Positions 27,126 through 35,900 of a stretch of 64,000 bases of DNA are shown piece after piece. The stretch is taken from contig CAXXMH010000004.1 of assembly GCA_963664665.2 (NCBI GenBank), positions 558,001 through 622,000 on the forward strand, written 5' to 3'. Source of the DNA: Bin55 sp963664665. GTDB lineage: Bacteria > Pseudomonadota > Gammaproteobacteria > Pseudomonadales > Azotimanducaceae. The translations under genes were made by a program, and so were the position numbers. The notes under the pieces are model-generated. The model did no database searches, was not told the DNA's origin, and saw only the letters and a program-made list of their open reading frames with translations. Positions within the stretch are counted from its first letter, which is position 1. Every line of letters begins with the position of its first letter.

Positions 27126-27474
27126 TGTGTTCTCCTAAGTCCGCTGGCGGTGCGTAACGTTGCCGCGGATGTATCCACGATCGTGTAGGTCAAGAAAGGG
27201 TTCAGGCGAAACGTCGACAGCTTGCTAAGCAGTGTACGACGCGCTCAAACTAGCGTGAGATTTTAATTTAAGGCTCGTTGCGAGCCTTATAGACGTGCGT
27301 CGACAAACTCAACACAACCTGAATCGTGCAGTCAGCAGCGTTGGCATCGTCTCAGATTTGATCGCTGGGAGCACGATCGAACTAAGTTGCCTGTTTGCTA
27401 CCGGTATGTGGCAGAATCCACCGTCTTTTTGAAGTAGGCCCGCTAGTCAAAAAGGATGGACCGCATGTTCTGAA
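27126..27474. other. Intergenic region upstream of the lyase operon
   Basis: 349 bp with no supported gene. It holds a perfect hairpin AAGGCTC-GTTGC-GAGCCTT at 27270-27288 without a T-run, and an 8-bp inverted repeat CTTTTTGA/TCAAAAAG at 27425-27454 just past the end of the glutathione peroxidase gene. The first could be an operator or RNA structure in the leader of the lyase operon. The second could help end the peroxidase transcript. Confidence 0.45.
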
Positions 27475-27951
27475 TTAGAGAACCTTGCCTAAGGTTTGTG
27501 CGATTTCCTCTGGCGCGACCTGAGGTTCGTAACGGTCAAGTACGTTACCGTCGCCGTCTATCAGAAACTTAGTGAAGTTCCAACCGATGTTGGGTTTTCC
27601 GTTAGGTCGCGCTTTCTGCGTTGTGAGCCATTGGTAAAGCTCACATGCCCCGTCGTCTCGTACCTCCACCTTACTGAAGAGTGGAAACGTCGTTCCGAAT
27701 TGCGATTGAGCGAATTCACAGATTTGCGCATCGGTGCCAGGTTCCTGCTCGCCGAACTGGTTGCATGGGAAGCCTAGGACGGTGAAGTCTTTCTCCGCAA
27801 ACTCTTTTTGCAGCTTCTCCAATCCTTCATATTGATGCGTATATCCACACTCGCTTGCTACATTGACCACTAAGCAGTGCTTGCCTTTGAACTGATCGAA
27901 CGAAACTTCGGTTCCATCGATCGCTTTCATATTGAAGTCGTGAAATGCCAT
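27475..27951 (-). CDS. Glutathione peroxidase family thiol peroxidase
   Basis: 158 residues, the usual size of bacterial Cys-type GPx. The peroxidatic Cys is C35 in NVASECGYTHQYEGL. The partner motif LGFPCNQFGEQEPG follows near 59-72 with a possible resolving Cys, and the catalytic Trp-Asn sits in IGWNFTKFLID. It reduces H2O2 or organic hydroperoxides, in bacterial forms usually with thioredoxin. The active site is a Cys codon here, unlike the neighbouring glutaredoxin-DinB gene. The enoyl-CoA hydratase gene ends 9 bp upstream, so the two are probably co-transcribed. Confidence 0.93.
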   Translation of the reverse strand: MAFHDFNMKAIDGTEVSFDQFKGKHCLVVNVASECGYTHQYEGLEKLQKEFAEKDFTVLGFPCNQFGEQEPGTDAQICEFAQSQFGTTFPLFSKVEVRDDGACELYQWLTTQKARPNGKPNIGWNFTKFLIDGDGNVLDRYEPQVAPEEIAQTLGKVL

Positions 27952-27960
27952 GTTTGTCTC

Positions 27961-28794
27961 TCAGAAGCCTCTAAATTTCGCATCGCGTTTTTCGCGAAAT
28001 GCCGCTTGCCCTTCCTTGAAATCTTGCGATAGACCTACCAACGGAATCACGGACTCGGACCATTGCATGGCCGTATCGAAATCCATGTGAGCCGTGCGAA
28101 CTGCAAGGAGTTTTCCGACCTTCTGACCGATAGGTGGACCTGCTTCAAGTTCGAGTGCGAATTCCATCGTCTTTGACTCAAGCTCCTCGGGTTCAACGAG
28201 ATAGTTGCTGAAGCCTGCTTCGTGCGCTTCCTCGGCGCTCATGAAGCGCCCGGTCATCATCATCTCCATCGCTTTGCGCCACCCGAGCACACGCGGTAAG
28301 GACCAGAAGCCACCTAAATCAGGATAGAGTCCGCGTTTGACGTATGCAACCTGGAAGCGTGCGGCTTTCGAAACCACGGCGAGATCACAGTGACCCGCCA
28401 AATCGAAGCCGGCGCCAACACATGGCCCGTTGATACTCGCCAGGATAGGTATCTCCATGCGTCGAAGGGCAATGTACGTTTCTGTTTCATGACGGAAATT
28501 AAGGCGATAACCTTCAATATCCTGCATTTCGGCTGTCAAGCCTTCTGGTACTGGATCGGGATCGGGATTCGCGGCGCCACTGAAATCCATCCCGGCGCAG
28601 AAACCACGTCCTGCGCCTGTGATCACGATACAACGCAGACTGCGATCGAATCGCGCTTCGAGCAAGACCTCGCGTAATTCACGTAACAGTGGGAAGGTCA
28701 ATGCATTTAGTTTTTCCGGACGATTCAGTGTGATCCAGAGAATCCCCTCGACCTCGCCTCGTCGTTCTATTAATAACGGTTGATCGTCAGACAC
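27961..28794 (-). CDS. Enoyl-CoA hydratase/isomerase (crotonase) family protein
   Basis: 277 residues. Crotonase marks are WITLNRPEKLNAL near the N-terminus, the oxyanion-hole segments GAGRGFCAGMDFSG and NGPCVGAGFDLAG, KRGLYPDLGG...LPRVLGWRKAMEMMMTG, and the C-terminal FKEGQAAFREKRDAKFRG. By eye the helix that carries one catalytic Glu in classical hydratases has Asp-Leu there. Isomerase or thioesterase-type chemistry is therefore possible. It is divergent from the deacylase at 28957. Confidence 0.9.
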   Translation of the reverse strand: MSDDQPLLIERRGEVEGILWITLNRPEKLNALTFPLLRELREVLLEARFDRSLRCIVITGAGRGFCAGMDFSGAANPDPDPVPEGLTAEMQDIEGYRLNFRHETETYIALRRMEIPILASINGPCVGAGFDLAGHCDLAVVSKAARFQVAYVKRGLYPDLGGFWSLPRVLGWRKAMEMMMTGRFMSAEEAHEAGFSNYLVEPEELESKTMEFALELEAGPPIGQKVGKLLAVRTAHMDFDTAMQWSESVIPLVGLSQDFKEGQAAFREKRDAKFRGF

Positions 28795-28956
28795 GTTTGC
28801 GTTTCTTCTCGCCGGCTTGCTTAAAGGTCAGATTATTTACATGAACACATTCGTCGGTCTCGAGGAACGAGCGAGGAGTAGTGAAGTGTCGAGAGTTTTC
28901 GATACACGAGAATTGCATTAATATAGCGGGTTAACAAAGCGCGACAAGGCACTCTA

Positions 28957-30612
28957 ATGAGCCATGACTTAGTTATTCGCGGCGGTTCCATTGTTGACGG
29001 CACCGGGGCAGAACCATTTTCCGGTGATCTCGCAATTGACGGTGATCAGATCACAGCCATCGGTCAAGTTGAAGACAAAGGCAAAGAAGAAATCAATGCG
29101 GATGGATTAGTCGTATCGCCAGGATTCATCGATCTACACACCCACTTGGATGCGCAGATCGGTTGGGATCCACAGGTCACTTCCGTGTCATGGCACGGTG
29201 TAACGACCGCATTACTCGGTAACTGCGGAGTCACGTTTGCACCATGCAAACCAAACGACCGAGAGTTTCTTGCGGGCATGATGGAGACCGTCGAGGACAT
29301 CCCGAAGAGCGCGATCTTGCATGGTTTGCCGTGGAACTGGGAGTTTTACGGCGGGTATTTAGATGCACTCGAAGGGCTGGGACCATCTATCAATATTTGT
29401 GGACTCGCAGGACACTGTGCGATTCGGTTCTACGTGATGGGCGAACGAGCAGTCGAAGAAGCGGCTACCGATGACGAGATCAGACAGATCGCTGAATTAG
29501 CCGGACGATCCGTCAAAGAAGGTGCTGTAGGTTTCTCAACGAATCGACTTCCTGGACATCGACTTCCAGACGGACGTTCGATTCCAGGCACGTTTGCTGA
29601 CCGTGACGAGCTACGTGCAATTGCGCGCGAAGTCGGGAAACACGGCGGGTTCATGCAGACCGTTTCCGATTTCAAAGACTTTGATGCGGAAATGGATCTG
29701 ATCGCGGACGAAGCGCGCTCTTCTCGTGGCGCACTGTTCTCATCAGCGGCAGAGATCGGCACCGATCGTCTGAATGAACGCGTTTCTGCGATGCGAGAGG
29801 AAGGGTTGAACGTCACATCTGTCACTGTTCCGCGAAGTGGCGGCGGCGTTGGCGGTCTCTCCACCGATAACTTCTTCCGGACCCCTGGATGGAATGAGCT
29901 ACGCAAGCTGCCGTTAGATGGACGCTTGAAGGCGATTCGTGATCCAGAGAGTCGCGCCAAGCTGATCAATGAGATCAAAGGTCAGAACGAGCAAGTTATC
30001 AACGGCCTGAAGCGCTGGTTCTACATGGGTGACGGGCTCCGACCGTGCTACACCCAAGAGCTTGATCAAAACCTCGTTGAGATGGCAAAAGCGGCGGGCG
30101 AGCACCCCGTCGAGACCTTCATTCGTATTTCTGATGAGACCGACGGCAAAGCGCTCTTCCACATGCGTGGATTCAACGTCGACTTGAGTCAACTGCAAAA
30201 GTTGATCCAAACGGATTGGGCAATGCCGGGTTTGGGAGACGCGGGCGCACACGTGAGTCAAATGATTGACTCGGGCTGGTCAACGTTTATCCTCTCGCAC
30301 TGGCATCGCGACAGCGGCGTTTATTCCATTCAAGAGGCCGTGCGTAGAATTACCGCCGTGCCAGCCAACGTACTAGGTTTAACTGACCGAGGCGTGTTAG
30401 CGGAAGGCAAGAAAGCCGACATTAACGTCTTCGATATTGCCAAACTTGAAGAACGTATGCCGGAAATCGTGCATGATTTTCCCTTTGGTGCGCCACGATT
30501 TATTCAGCGTGCTGCGGGTTATCATGCGACTGTCTGCAACGGACAGGTTGTACTTCGCGATGATGAGTTGACTGGCGAATGTGCTGGTCGAGTATTGCGG
30601 AATTCGGCGTAA
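28957..30612 (+). CDS. N-acyl-D-amino-acid deacylase/D-aminoacylase family amidohydrolase
   Basis: 551 residues of the amidohydrolase superfamily. The composite beta domain opens with VIRGGSIVDGTGAEPFSGDLAIDGD. The metal motif is H61-x-H63 in GFIDLHTHLDAQ, and further family segments are GNCGVTFAPCKP and GLGDAGAHVSQMIDSGW near 425, with the catalytic Asp in GDAGAH. The C-terminal PANVLGLTDRGVLAEGKKADINVFD closes the beta domain. Family members remove acyl groups from D-amino acids or act on related amides. A close paralogue lies at 51151-52812. Confidence 0.9.
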   Translation: MSHDLVIRGGSIVDGTGAEPFSGDLAIDGDQITAIGQVEDKGKEEINADGLVVSPGFIDLHTHLDAQIGWDPQVTSVSWHGVTTALLGNCGVTFAPCKPNDREFLAGMMETVEDIPKSAILHGLPWNWEFYGGYLDALEGLGPSINICGLAGHCAIRFYVMGERAVEEAATDDEIRQIAELAGRSVKEGAVGFSTNRLPGHRLPDGRSIPGTFADRDELRAIAREVGKHGGFMQTVSDFKDFDAEMDLIADEARSSRGALFSSAAEIGTDRLNERVSAMREEGLNVTSVTVPRSGGGVGGLSTDNFFRTPGWNELRKLPLDGRLKAIRDPESRAKLINEIKGQNEQVINGLKRWFYMGDGLRPCYTQELDQNLVEMAKAAGEHPVETFIRISDETDGKALFHMRGFNVDLSQLQKLIQTDWAMPGLGDAGAHVSQMIDSGWSTFILSHWHRDSGVYSIQEAVRRITAVPANVLGLTDRGVLAEGKKADINVFDIAKLEERMPEIVHDFPFGAPRFIQRAAGYHATVCNGQVVLRDDELTGECAGRVLRNSA

Positions 30613-30695
30613 CTGTTTGAATTCGCCAAATCACTTGGAGAAGAGATAGGCACCGTAAACGACAACTAGACGTCAGTCACAAATCGTTGCAAGTG

Positions 30696-30728
30696 AGCCC
30701 CACACTTTTGTGTGGGGCTTTTTATTTT
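30696..30728 (+). terminator. Rho-independent terminator after the deacylase gene
   Basis: Perfect 10-bp stem AGCCCCACAC/GTGTGGGGCT with a TTTT loop, followed by TTTTTATTTTTA. It lies 84 bp after the deacylase stop. It also overlaps the longer possible frame of the sulfatase gene, which argues that the sulfatase starts at 30757. Confidence 0.92.
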
Positions 30729-30756
30729 TAGCGCGACAATCGGCACAATACGTCAC

Positions 30757-32229
30757 ATGACGGCCACGCGACCCAATCTCATTTTTATCTTCGCAGATCA
30801 AATGCGCGCTGATTGCATCGGTGCGGTTGGCGGCGAAGCGCTTACGCCAAACCTTGATCAGCTTGCGTCACAAGGCATTCTGTTTAACCGGTGTATGTCA
30901 AACTCCCCCTTATGTGTACCAGCACGAACTTGCCTGATGACGGGTCAGTTGGTTCGTGAAAATGGGATTTGGAGCAATCGCAGTGGTGCGGATCCTTTAG
31001 GTCCAAGCCACGTCAGAAACATCCGCGACTCAGGTTACTCCACGGCGGTTATTGGCAAAACCCATCTCTGGCGACACGGAGCTGGCGGGAAACCAGGCGT
31101 GCATGTGAAAGACATGGAGCATGTTTTACATCAGTGGGGGTTTGAAGATTGTCTCGAACTCAATGATCCGATTGAGACCGCGTGGATGGACTGCCACTAC
31201 ACCGATCATCTCGGGAAGAATGGTTGGTTGGACATGCATCGCAAGTTCATCCGTGCTTGGTTTGCGGAAATGCGGAGCGGCAACATGACGCCGTGGGGTC
31301 AGGAACCTTCACCCGTCCCGCCAGGTGAAGACGAGGACTCTTTCATTGGGCGAAAGGCGGTTGAATGGATTGAGCGCTACGATGACTCCAAACCGTTTTA
31401 CTTTCAAATCCAATTCACTGGACCGCATGATCCTTACGATGGGCCAACGCCGTATCGGGACATGTATGTCGTAGACGAATTGGATCCCGGTGAATTGGAG
31501 CTTGAGGAAGCGCCAAGTCGAGGTCTTGAGCGATTCCGCAGTCGTTCACCGTCAGTCGCACGATCGACGCGTTTCCAGCGGCAACGTTGGCGCGCTTGGT
31601 ATTACGCCAACGTAACGCTTATCGACGAGTGGGTTGGTAAAGTCGTTGGAGCACTTGAGCGCCAAGGTCTTCTTGACGATACCTGGATCATCTTTAATTC
31701 GGACCATGGCGAGATGCTCGGTGACCATGGTCTACAAGGCAAAGCTGTGTTTTATGAGCAGGCGATGCACGTGCCGTGTCTCATCAGACCACCGGCCTCG
31801 AGCCGAGCACTGAAGAGCCAAGCGCTTGTTGAACAGATTGACCTGCCGGCTACGATGTTAGCCTTGACCGATGCAGCACCGCTAGCGGACAGTCTAGGAA
31901 AATCTCTCCTACCATATCTCGATTTTGACGCGACCGATCCGCAGCTGCATGACGGTAAACCGGCTGTGCTTAGCGAGCTATTCGGACAAAGCGCAATCAC
32001 GACAGATCGTTATACGTTGTCGATGCGGATCGAAGACCAGCGATTGGATTTGCTGTTCGACCGAGAAGAAGATCAAGGCGAGACGCGTAGTTTCGCTGAG
32101 GACTCAGATTACCAGGACGACATTAATCAGTTGATCGAAGCACACATGCAACCTTATGAAGAGCGCACGAATAAAGCATTGTTGAAGGACTATCGCGAGT
32201 ACGTTCAAACGACCGGAAGCATCAACTAG
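30757..32229 (+). CDS. Type I (FGly-dependent) sulfatase
   Basis: 490 residues from the ATG at 30757. A frame extending 15 codons further up would run through the terminator hairpin. The alkaline-phosphatase-superfamily start RPNLIFIFADQMRAD carries metal-binding Asp. The formylglycine precursor is C53 in C-V-P-A-R-T, the standard CxPxR signature followed by MTGQ. FTGPHDPYDGP, SDHGEMLGDHGLQGK and the C-terminal subdomain are also typical. Activation needs a formylglycine-generating enzyme, not seen here. No signal peptide, so it probably acts in the cytoplasm. It is the first of five plus-strand genes with short gaps. Confidence 0.92.
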   Translation: MTATRPNLIFIFADQMRADCIGAVGGEALTPNLDQLASQGILFNRCMSNSPLCVPARTCLMTGQLVRENGIWSNRSGADPLGPSHVRNIRDSGYSTAVIGKTHLWRHGAGGKPGVHVKDMEHVLHQWGFEDCLELNDPIETAWMDCHYTDHLGKNGWLDMHRKFIRAWFAEMRSGNMTPWGQEPSPVPPGEDEDSFIGRKAVEWIERYDDSKPFYFQIQFTGPHDPYDGPTPYRDMYVVDELDPGELELEEAPSRGLERFRSRSPSVARSTRFQRQRWRAWYYANVTLIDEWVGKVVGALERQGLLDDTWIIFNSDHGEMLGDHGLQGKAVFYEQAMHVPCLIRPPASSRALKSQALVEQIDLPATMLALTDAAPLADSLGKSLLPYLDFDATDPQLHDGKPAVLSELFGQSAITTDRYTLSMRIEDQRLDLLFDREEDQGETRSFAEDSDYQDDINQLIEAHMQPYEERTNKALLKDYREYVQTTGSIN

Positions 32230-32232
32230 GCC

Positions 32233-33510
32233 ATGAGGATTCCGCTTTTATATGGCAAGCGCACCCTGGATGTTCGCGTGCCTGATTCGCTCAATGTGAC
32301 AGTCATTCGTAAACCGCAGATGCCTCTTGCGGTTGATCCTCTCGCCGAAACTCAGTCGTGCTTGCTGAACGTCCCGGAGTTCGCAAAGGGTTGTCGAACG
32401 GCTTGTATTCTGGTGTGTGACATCACCCGCCCTGTTCCGAACGGATTGTTCTTGCGACCATTGATTGACGAGCTGATGAATGCTGGAATCAATCGCAAGA
32501 ACATCACGATATTGATCGCAACGGGACTTCACCGGCCGAACGAAGGCGACGAAGTTACATCTGTGATCGCGGATGAGTGGGTACTTGACAATATCACCAT
32601 CGCGAACCACATCGCACAGAACGAAGACGACCATGTCGATCTTGGTGTCACGCGCTCCGGTACTAACGTAAAACTAGATCGAAGATTCATTGAAGCTGAC
32701 TTTAAAGTCGCAACCGGATTAGTTGAGCCGCATTTCATGGCAGGATGGTCTGGTGGCCGAAAAGTTATCTCACCGGGCATCGCATATGCAGACACGATCC
32801 GTACTTTGCACAGCGCTCGCTTCCTCGACGATCCACGTACGCGAGAATGCAATTTAGAAGGTAACCCGCTACACGACGAGCAAATTGAAATCCTCGCCAT
32901 GGTGCGCGAACGGTGCGATTCGGATATATATGCGATAAACACAGTAATTGACGAAGCTCGTCAATTGGCGTTTGTGAACTTCGGCGAAATCGAACGAAGC
33001 CACAACGAGGCTGCCGCATTTGCGGCTAAATACTGCACGGTCGACGTTGAACAGAAATTTGATGTGGTTGTGACGTCGGCTGCGGGATTTCCTTTGGATT
33101 TGACGTACTATCAAGCCATTAAAGGGTTTGTCACACCATTGGATATCCTTGAGAACGATGCAACACTGATCGTCGCAAGTGAGTGTGCAGAAGGATTAGG
33201 TTCAGATAGTTTCCGTGCGTCGCAACGGGTATTGGTTCAAGAAGGTCCACAAGCTTTCTCGTATCGTATCGGCAAAAAACGTCTCGCCGATGTCGACGAA
33301 TGGGAAACACAAATGCAGTTGAAAGCGACGCGGGCGGCGAAGGTGCAGCTATATAGCAGTGGTTTGCGTGGTGAAGATCGAGACTTGACTGGCGTCGAGA
33401 TGATCGATTCGATTCAGGATGCTGTTGATACAAGCATCGCGCGCAAACCCAAGCCCCGAGTGGCGGTCATTCCGGAAGGACCTTATGTTGTTCCACGTTA
33501 CGTGGGTTAA
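32233..33510 (+). CDS. LarA-like nickel-dependent 2-hydroxyacid racemase/epimerase (DUF2088 family)
   Basis: 425 residues, the LarA length. Family features are CDITRPVPN near 75-83, IATGLHRPNEGDE near 95-107, VEPHFMAGWSGGRKVISPG (the Lys in GGRK matches the Lys that binds the nickel-pincer cofactor in lactate racemase), VTSAAGFPLDLTYYQAIKG and a Glu-rich C-terminal segment. LarA homologues racemise or epimerise various 2-hydroxyacids and need LarB, LarC and LarE for the cofactor, none of which is in view. The start is 3 bp after the sulfatase stop. It probably converts one 2-hydroxyacid isomer to the form used by the neighbouring dehydrogenase or CoA-transferase. Confidence 0.85.
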   Translation: MRIPLLYGKRTLDVRVPDSLNVTVIRKPQMPLAVDPLAETQSCLLNVPEFAKGCRTACILVCDITRPVPNGLFLRPLIDELMNAGINRKNITILIATGLHRPNEGDEVTSVIADEWVLDNITIANHIAQNEDDHVDLGVTRSGTNVKLDRRFIEADFKVATGLVEPHFMAGWSGGRKVISPGIAYADTIRTLHSARFLDDPRTRECNLEGNPLHDEQIEILAMVRERCDSDIYAINTVIDEARQLAFVNFGEIERSHNEAAAFAAKYCTVDVEQKFDVVVTSAAGFPLDLTYYQAIKGFVTPLDILENDATLIVASECAEGLGSDSFRASQRVLVQEGPQAFSYRIGKKRLADVDEWETQMQLKATRAAKVQLYSSGLRGEDRDLTGVEMIDSIQDAVDTSIARKPKPRVAVIPEGPYVVPRYVG

Positions 33511-33524
33511 TTAGAGGAGTTATC

Positions 33525-35891
33525 GTGTCGAAGGTGTTTCCAAATATTCGCGTATTAGATTGTTCAGATCGACTATCCGGCGCGTGGGCAGCGAGGTTGT
33601 TTGGGGATTTCGGTGCTGACGTCATTCTGATCGAAACGGAGGATGGCCACGCATTACGACGTGAAGCGCCGTTTACCGACGAAGGCGAATCGTTATTACA
33701 TGCGTACGCGAATTGGAACAAGCGATCTGTCACGCCTTCGTCTCAAGAAATAGATGAACTAGCGCGATCAACGGACGTTGTCATCACAACAACGGTTGAC
33801 TTACCACAGTGGCTCGAATCTTGCGCCGAAGACGTTATTCATCTTTCGATTACGCCACACGGTCTGACCGGACCACTCGCGAGTGTCTCAGGAAACAATC
33901 TCACTGCGTGCGCACGGGTAGGATGGAGCGCGATCAATGCTTGCGAAGACGAGCCGCCACTACAACTACCTCACAATCAAACTGGTTATATCGCCGGCGT
34001 CGCGGGTTTCGTTAGCGCCGCTGCAGCGCTTTACCGAAGAAGCAACGATGGTGGTGGCGAACGTTGTGATGTTAGCGAGATGGAAGCGATGTCCAACACG
34101 TGTGCACCATGGGCACAAGTTGGCATCTTCGTTGGTGGCAATCGCATGGCGCATGGTCCAAACGGTCGACGAGTACGAGGTCGACCGGGTCCACTATGGC
34201 AGTGCGAAAACGGGGCAATCAACTTCGGCTATGGCGATTGGAAGCAGTGGACCAACGCTTTTGAATTTTTAGGACGACCTGACATCGCCCACGATCCGAA
34301 TTTCATCCCTGTTTGGGGACGACATCAAAAAGATACGCGTCCCGTCCGAAGCGGACTCGCTGAAGCGGTTTCGACGATGGACAAATGGCACGTATTCCAT
34401 GGATTAGCCGAATGTCGCTGCATTTCTGGTGTTGTTCAGAACGCTCGCGAACTTGCGGAGAGTGAGCATCTGCACGCGCGTGAATTCATCCTTGAAACTG
34501 AGGTAGGTGGCAGATCACTCCAAGCACCGGGAGCGTTTGGCAAGCTATCGACGACGCCTTGGGCGTATTCACGTCGCGCGCCTCAACTTGGCGAACATAG
34601 TGGTTCGATTGAGGAGCGCACGCGTCTCCCAACTTCTGCGTCTTCGCGGGAGCGAGAGTTGCCGCTCAAAGGCATACGCGTGCTCACATTCACCCAGGCA
34701 TGGTCCGGGACGTTTGGAACGCAGTTGCTTTCGCTTCTCGGTGCAGATGTTGTTCAGATCGAATCGCGGCAACGACCAGATGTTTGGCGCGGTGCAGGTG
34801 CACCAGTACCTCCGACGCTGCGTGAGCTTGGTGTTGAACAGAACCCGCTCAATACGAACGGTATGTACAACACGGTGAACTTGAATAAACGAGCGATCAC
34901 GCTCGATATGGCAGATCCAGAGGGTAAGTCGATGTTTTGGCAGCTCGTGCCTAAATTCGACATCCTCTGCGACAATTTTTCGCCGCACGTCATGAGCAAC
35001 TGGGGCGTTACACTCGATTCGCTACGCGAAAAGCGACCTGACATCATTTTTGCGTCGCTCTCTGGCTACGGCCGAAATGGACCACTCGCGGAATATCCGG
35101 CGAATGGCGCGACCACGGAGCCAATGGCGGGATTGGCCGCGATGCATGGGTACGAGGGCGACGTGGCACAGAACACGGGCGGCTTGATTCCGGACCCAAT
35201 TACAGGCTACTACTTCGCTGCAACCATCCTTGCCGCGCTCAACCACCGCGCTGCAACCGGTGAGGGGCAACGCATTGACGTGTCGATGATTGAAGCGGTC
35301 GCGGCACAGTGTGGCGATGCGATCCTTGAGTATTCGGCAATGGGACACATTCGCAAGCCAACCGGAAACAAACACCCGACATGTGCGCCGCACAACGTAT
35401 TTCGGACAAGGGACGATCAATGGGTGGCGATAGCGACGGAGAACGACGAAGCGTTCGCGGAGTTGGCGCGCAAAAGCGATATCCGTGACGAGCGCTTTGC
35501 GACTATGGTATCGCGAAAGCAGCTTGAGAAGGAAGTGGACTCAGCCGTTGCTGCTTGGACTGAAAGTCTGGATCAAGCAGACATATGTGAAGCGCTCGAA
35601 TCGACGAGCGTCACCTTCAGTCCAGTATGTGAGTTCGAGTCGGTTTATCGATCGGCTAGCAAACAATACGAGGAGCGCGGTTTTTTGGTTCCGCTCGAGC
35701 ATCCAGAATGCGGTACGCATTACTATCCGCTTAACCCTTGGATCTATGCCAACACGGCCCGAGGTCCTATCACACATTCGCCGTGTTTTGGTCAGCATTC
35801 GAAAGAAGTGTTCGCAGAAGAGCTCGGACTCAGCGATGCGGAATACGATGAGTTGGAAGCCCGAGGCGTCACGGGAACGACAAAACTGTAG
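33525..35891 (+). CDS. Tandem-fused CaiB/BaiF (class III) CoA-transferase
   Basis: 788 residues, about twice the normal family length. Domain one (about 5-365) begins IRVLDCSDRLSGAWAARLFGDFGADVI. Domain two (about 379-785) begins with a second copy, IRVLTFTQAWSGTFGTQLLSLLGADVV, and includes NLNKRAITLDMADPEG and DVSMIEAVAAQCGDAILEY. Class III enzymes use an acidic residue about 17 positions after the D-V-S motif. There domain two has Glu and domain one has Val by my count, so only domain two looks catalytic. GTG start with a strong GAGGAG ribosome site, 14 bp after the LarA-like gene. It transfers CoA between carboxylic acids. Confidence 0.92.
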   Translation: MSKVFPNIRVLDCSDRLSGAWAARLFGDFGADVILIETEDGHALRREAPFTDEGESLLHAYANWNKRSVTPSSQEIDELARSTDVVITTTVDLPQWLESCAEDVIHLSITPHGLTGPLASVSGNNLTACARVGWSAINACEDEPPLQLPHNQTGYIAGVAGFVSAAAALYRRSNDGGGERCDVSEMEAMSNTCAPWAQVGIFVGGNRMAHGPNGRRVRGRPGPLWQCENGAINFGYGDWKQWTNAFEFLGRPDIAHDPNFIPVWGRHQKDTRPVRSGLAEAVSTMDKWHVFHGLAECRCISGVVQNARELAESEHLHAREFILETEVGGRSLQAPGAFGKLSTTPWAYSRRAPQLGEHSGSIEERTRLPTSASSRERELPLKGIRVLTFTQAWSGTFGTQLLSLLGADVVQIESRQRPDVWRGAGAPVPPTLRELGVEQNPLNTNGMYNTVNLNKRAITLDMADPEGKSMFWQLVPKFDILCDNFSPHVMSNWGVTLDSLREKRPDIIFASLSGYGRNGPLAEYPANGATTEPMAGLAAMHGYEGDVAQNTGGLIPDPITGYYFAATILAALNHRAATGEGQRIDVSMIEAVAAQCGDAILEYSAMGHIRKPTGNKHPTCAPHNVFRTRDDQWVAIATENDEAFAELARKSDIRDERFATMVSRKQLEKEVDSAVAAWTESLDQADICEALESTSVTFSPVCEFESVYRSASKQYEERGFLVPLEHPECGTHYYPLNPWIYANTARGPITHSPCFGQHSKEVFAEELGLSDAEYDELEARGVTGTTKL

Positions 35892-35900
35892 CGTAGCGCC

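Noticed and set aside
27475..27951. Second selenoprotein candidate (glutathione peroxidase)
   Set aside because: The peroxidatic residue is an ordinary Cys codon (C35) and the frame has no internal TGA.
30712..30756. Longer N-terminus for the sulfatase (15 extra codons)
   Set aside because: These bases form the right stem arm and T-run of a strong terminator. The normal family start RPNLIFIFADQ lies directly after the ATG at 30757.
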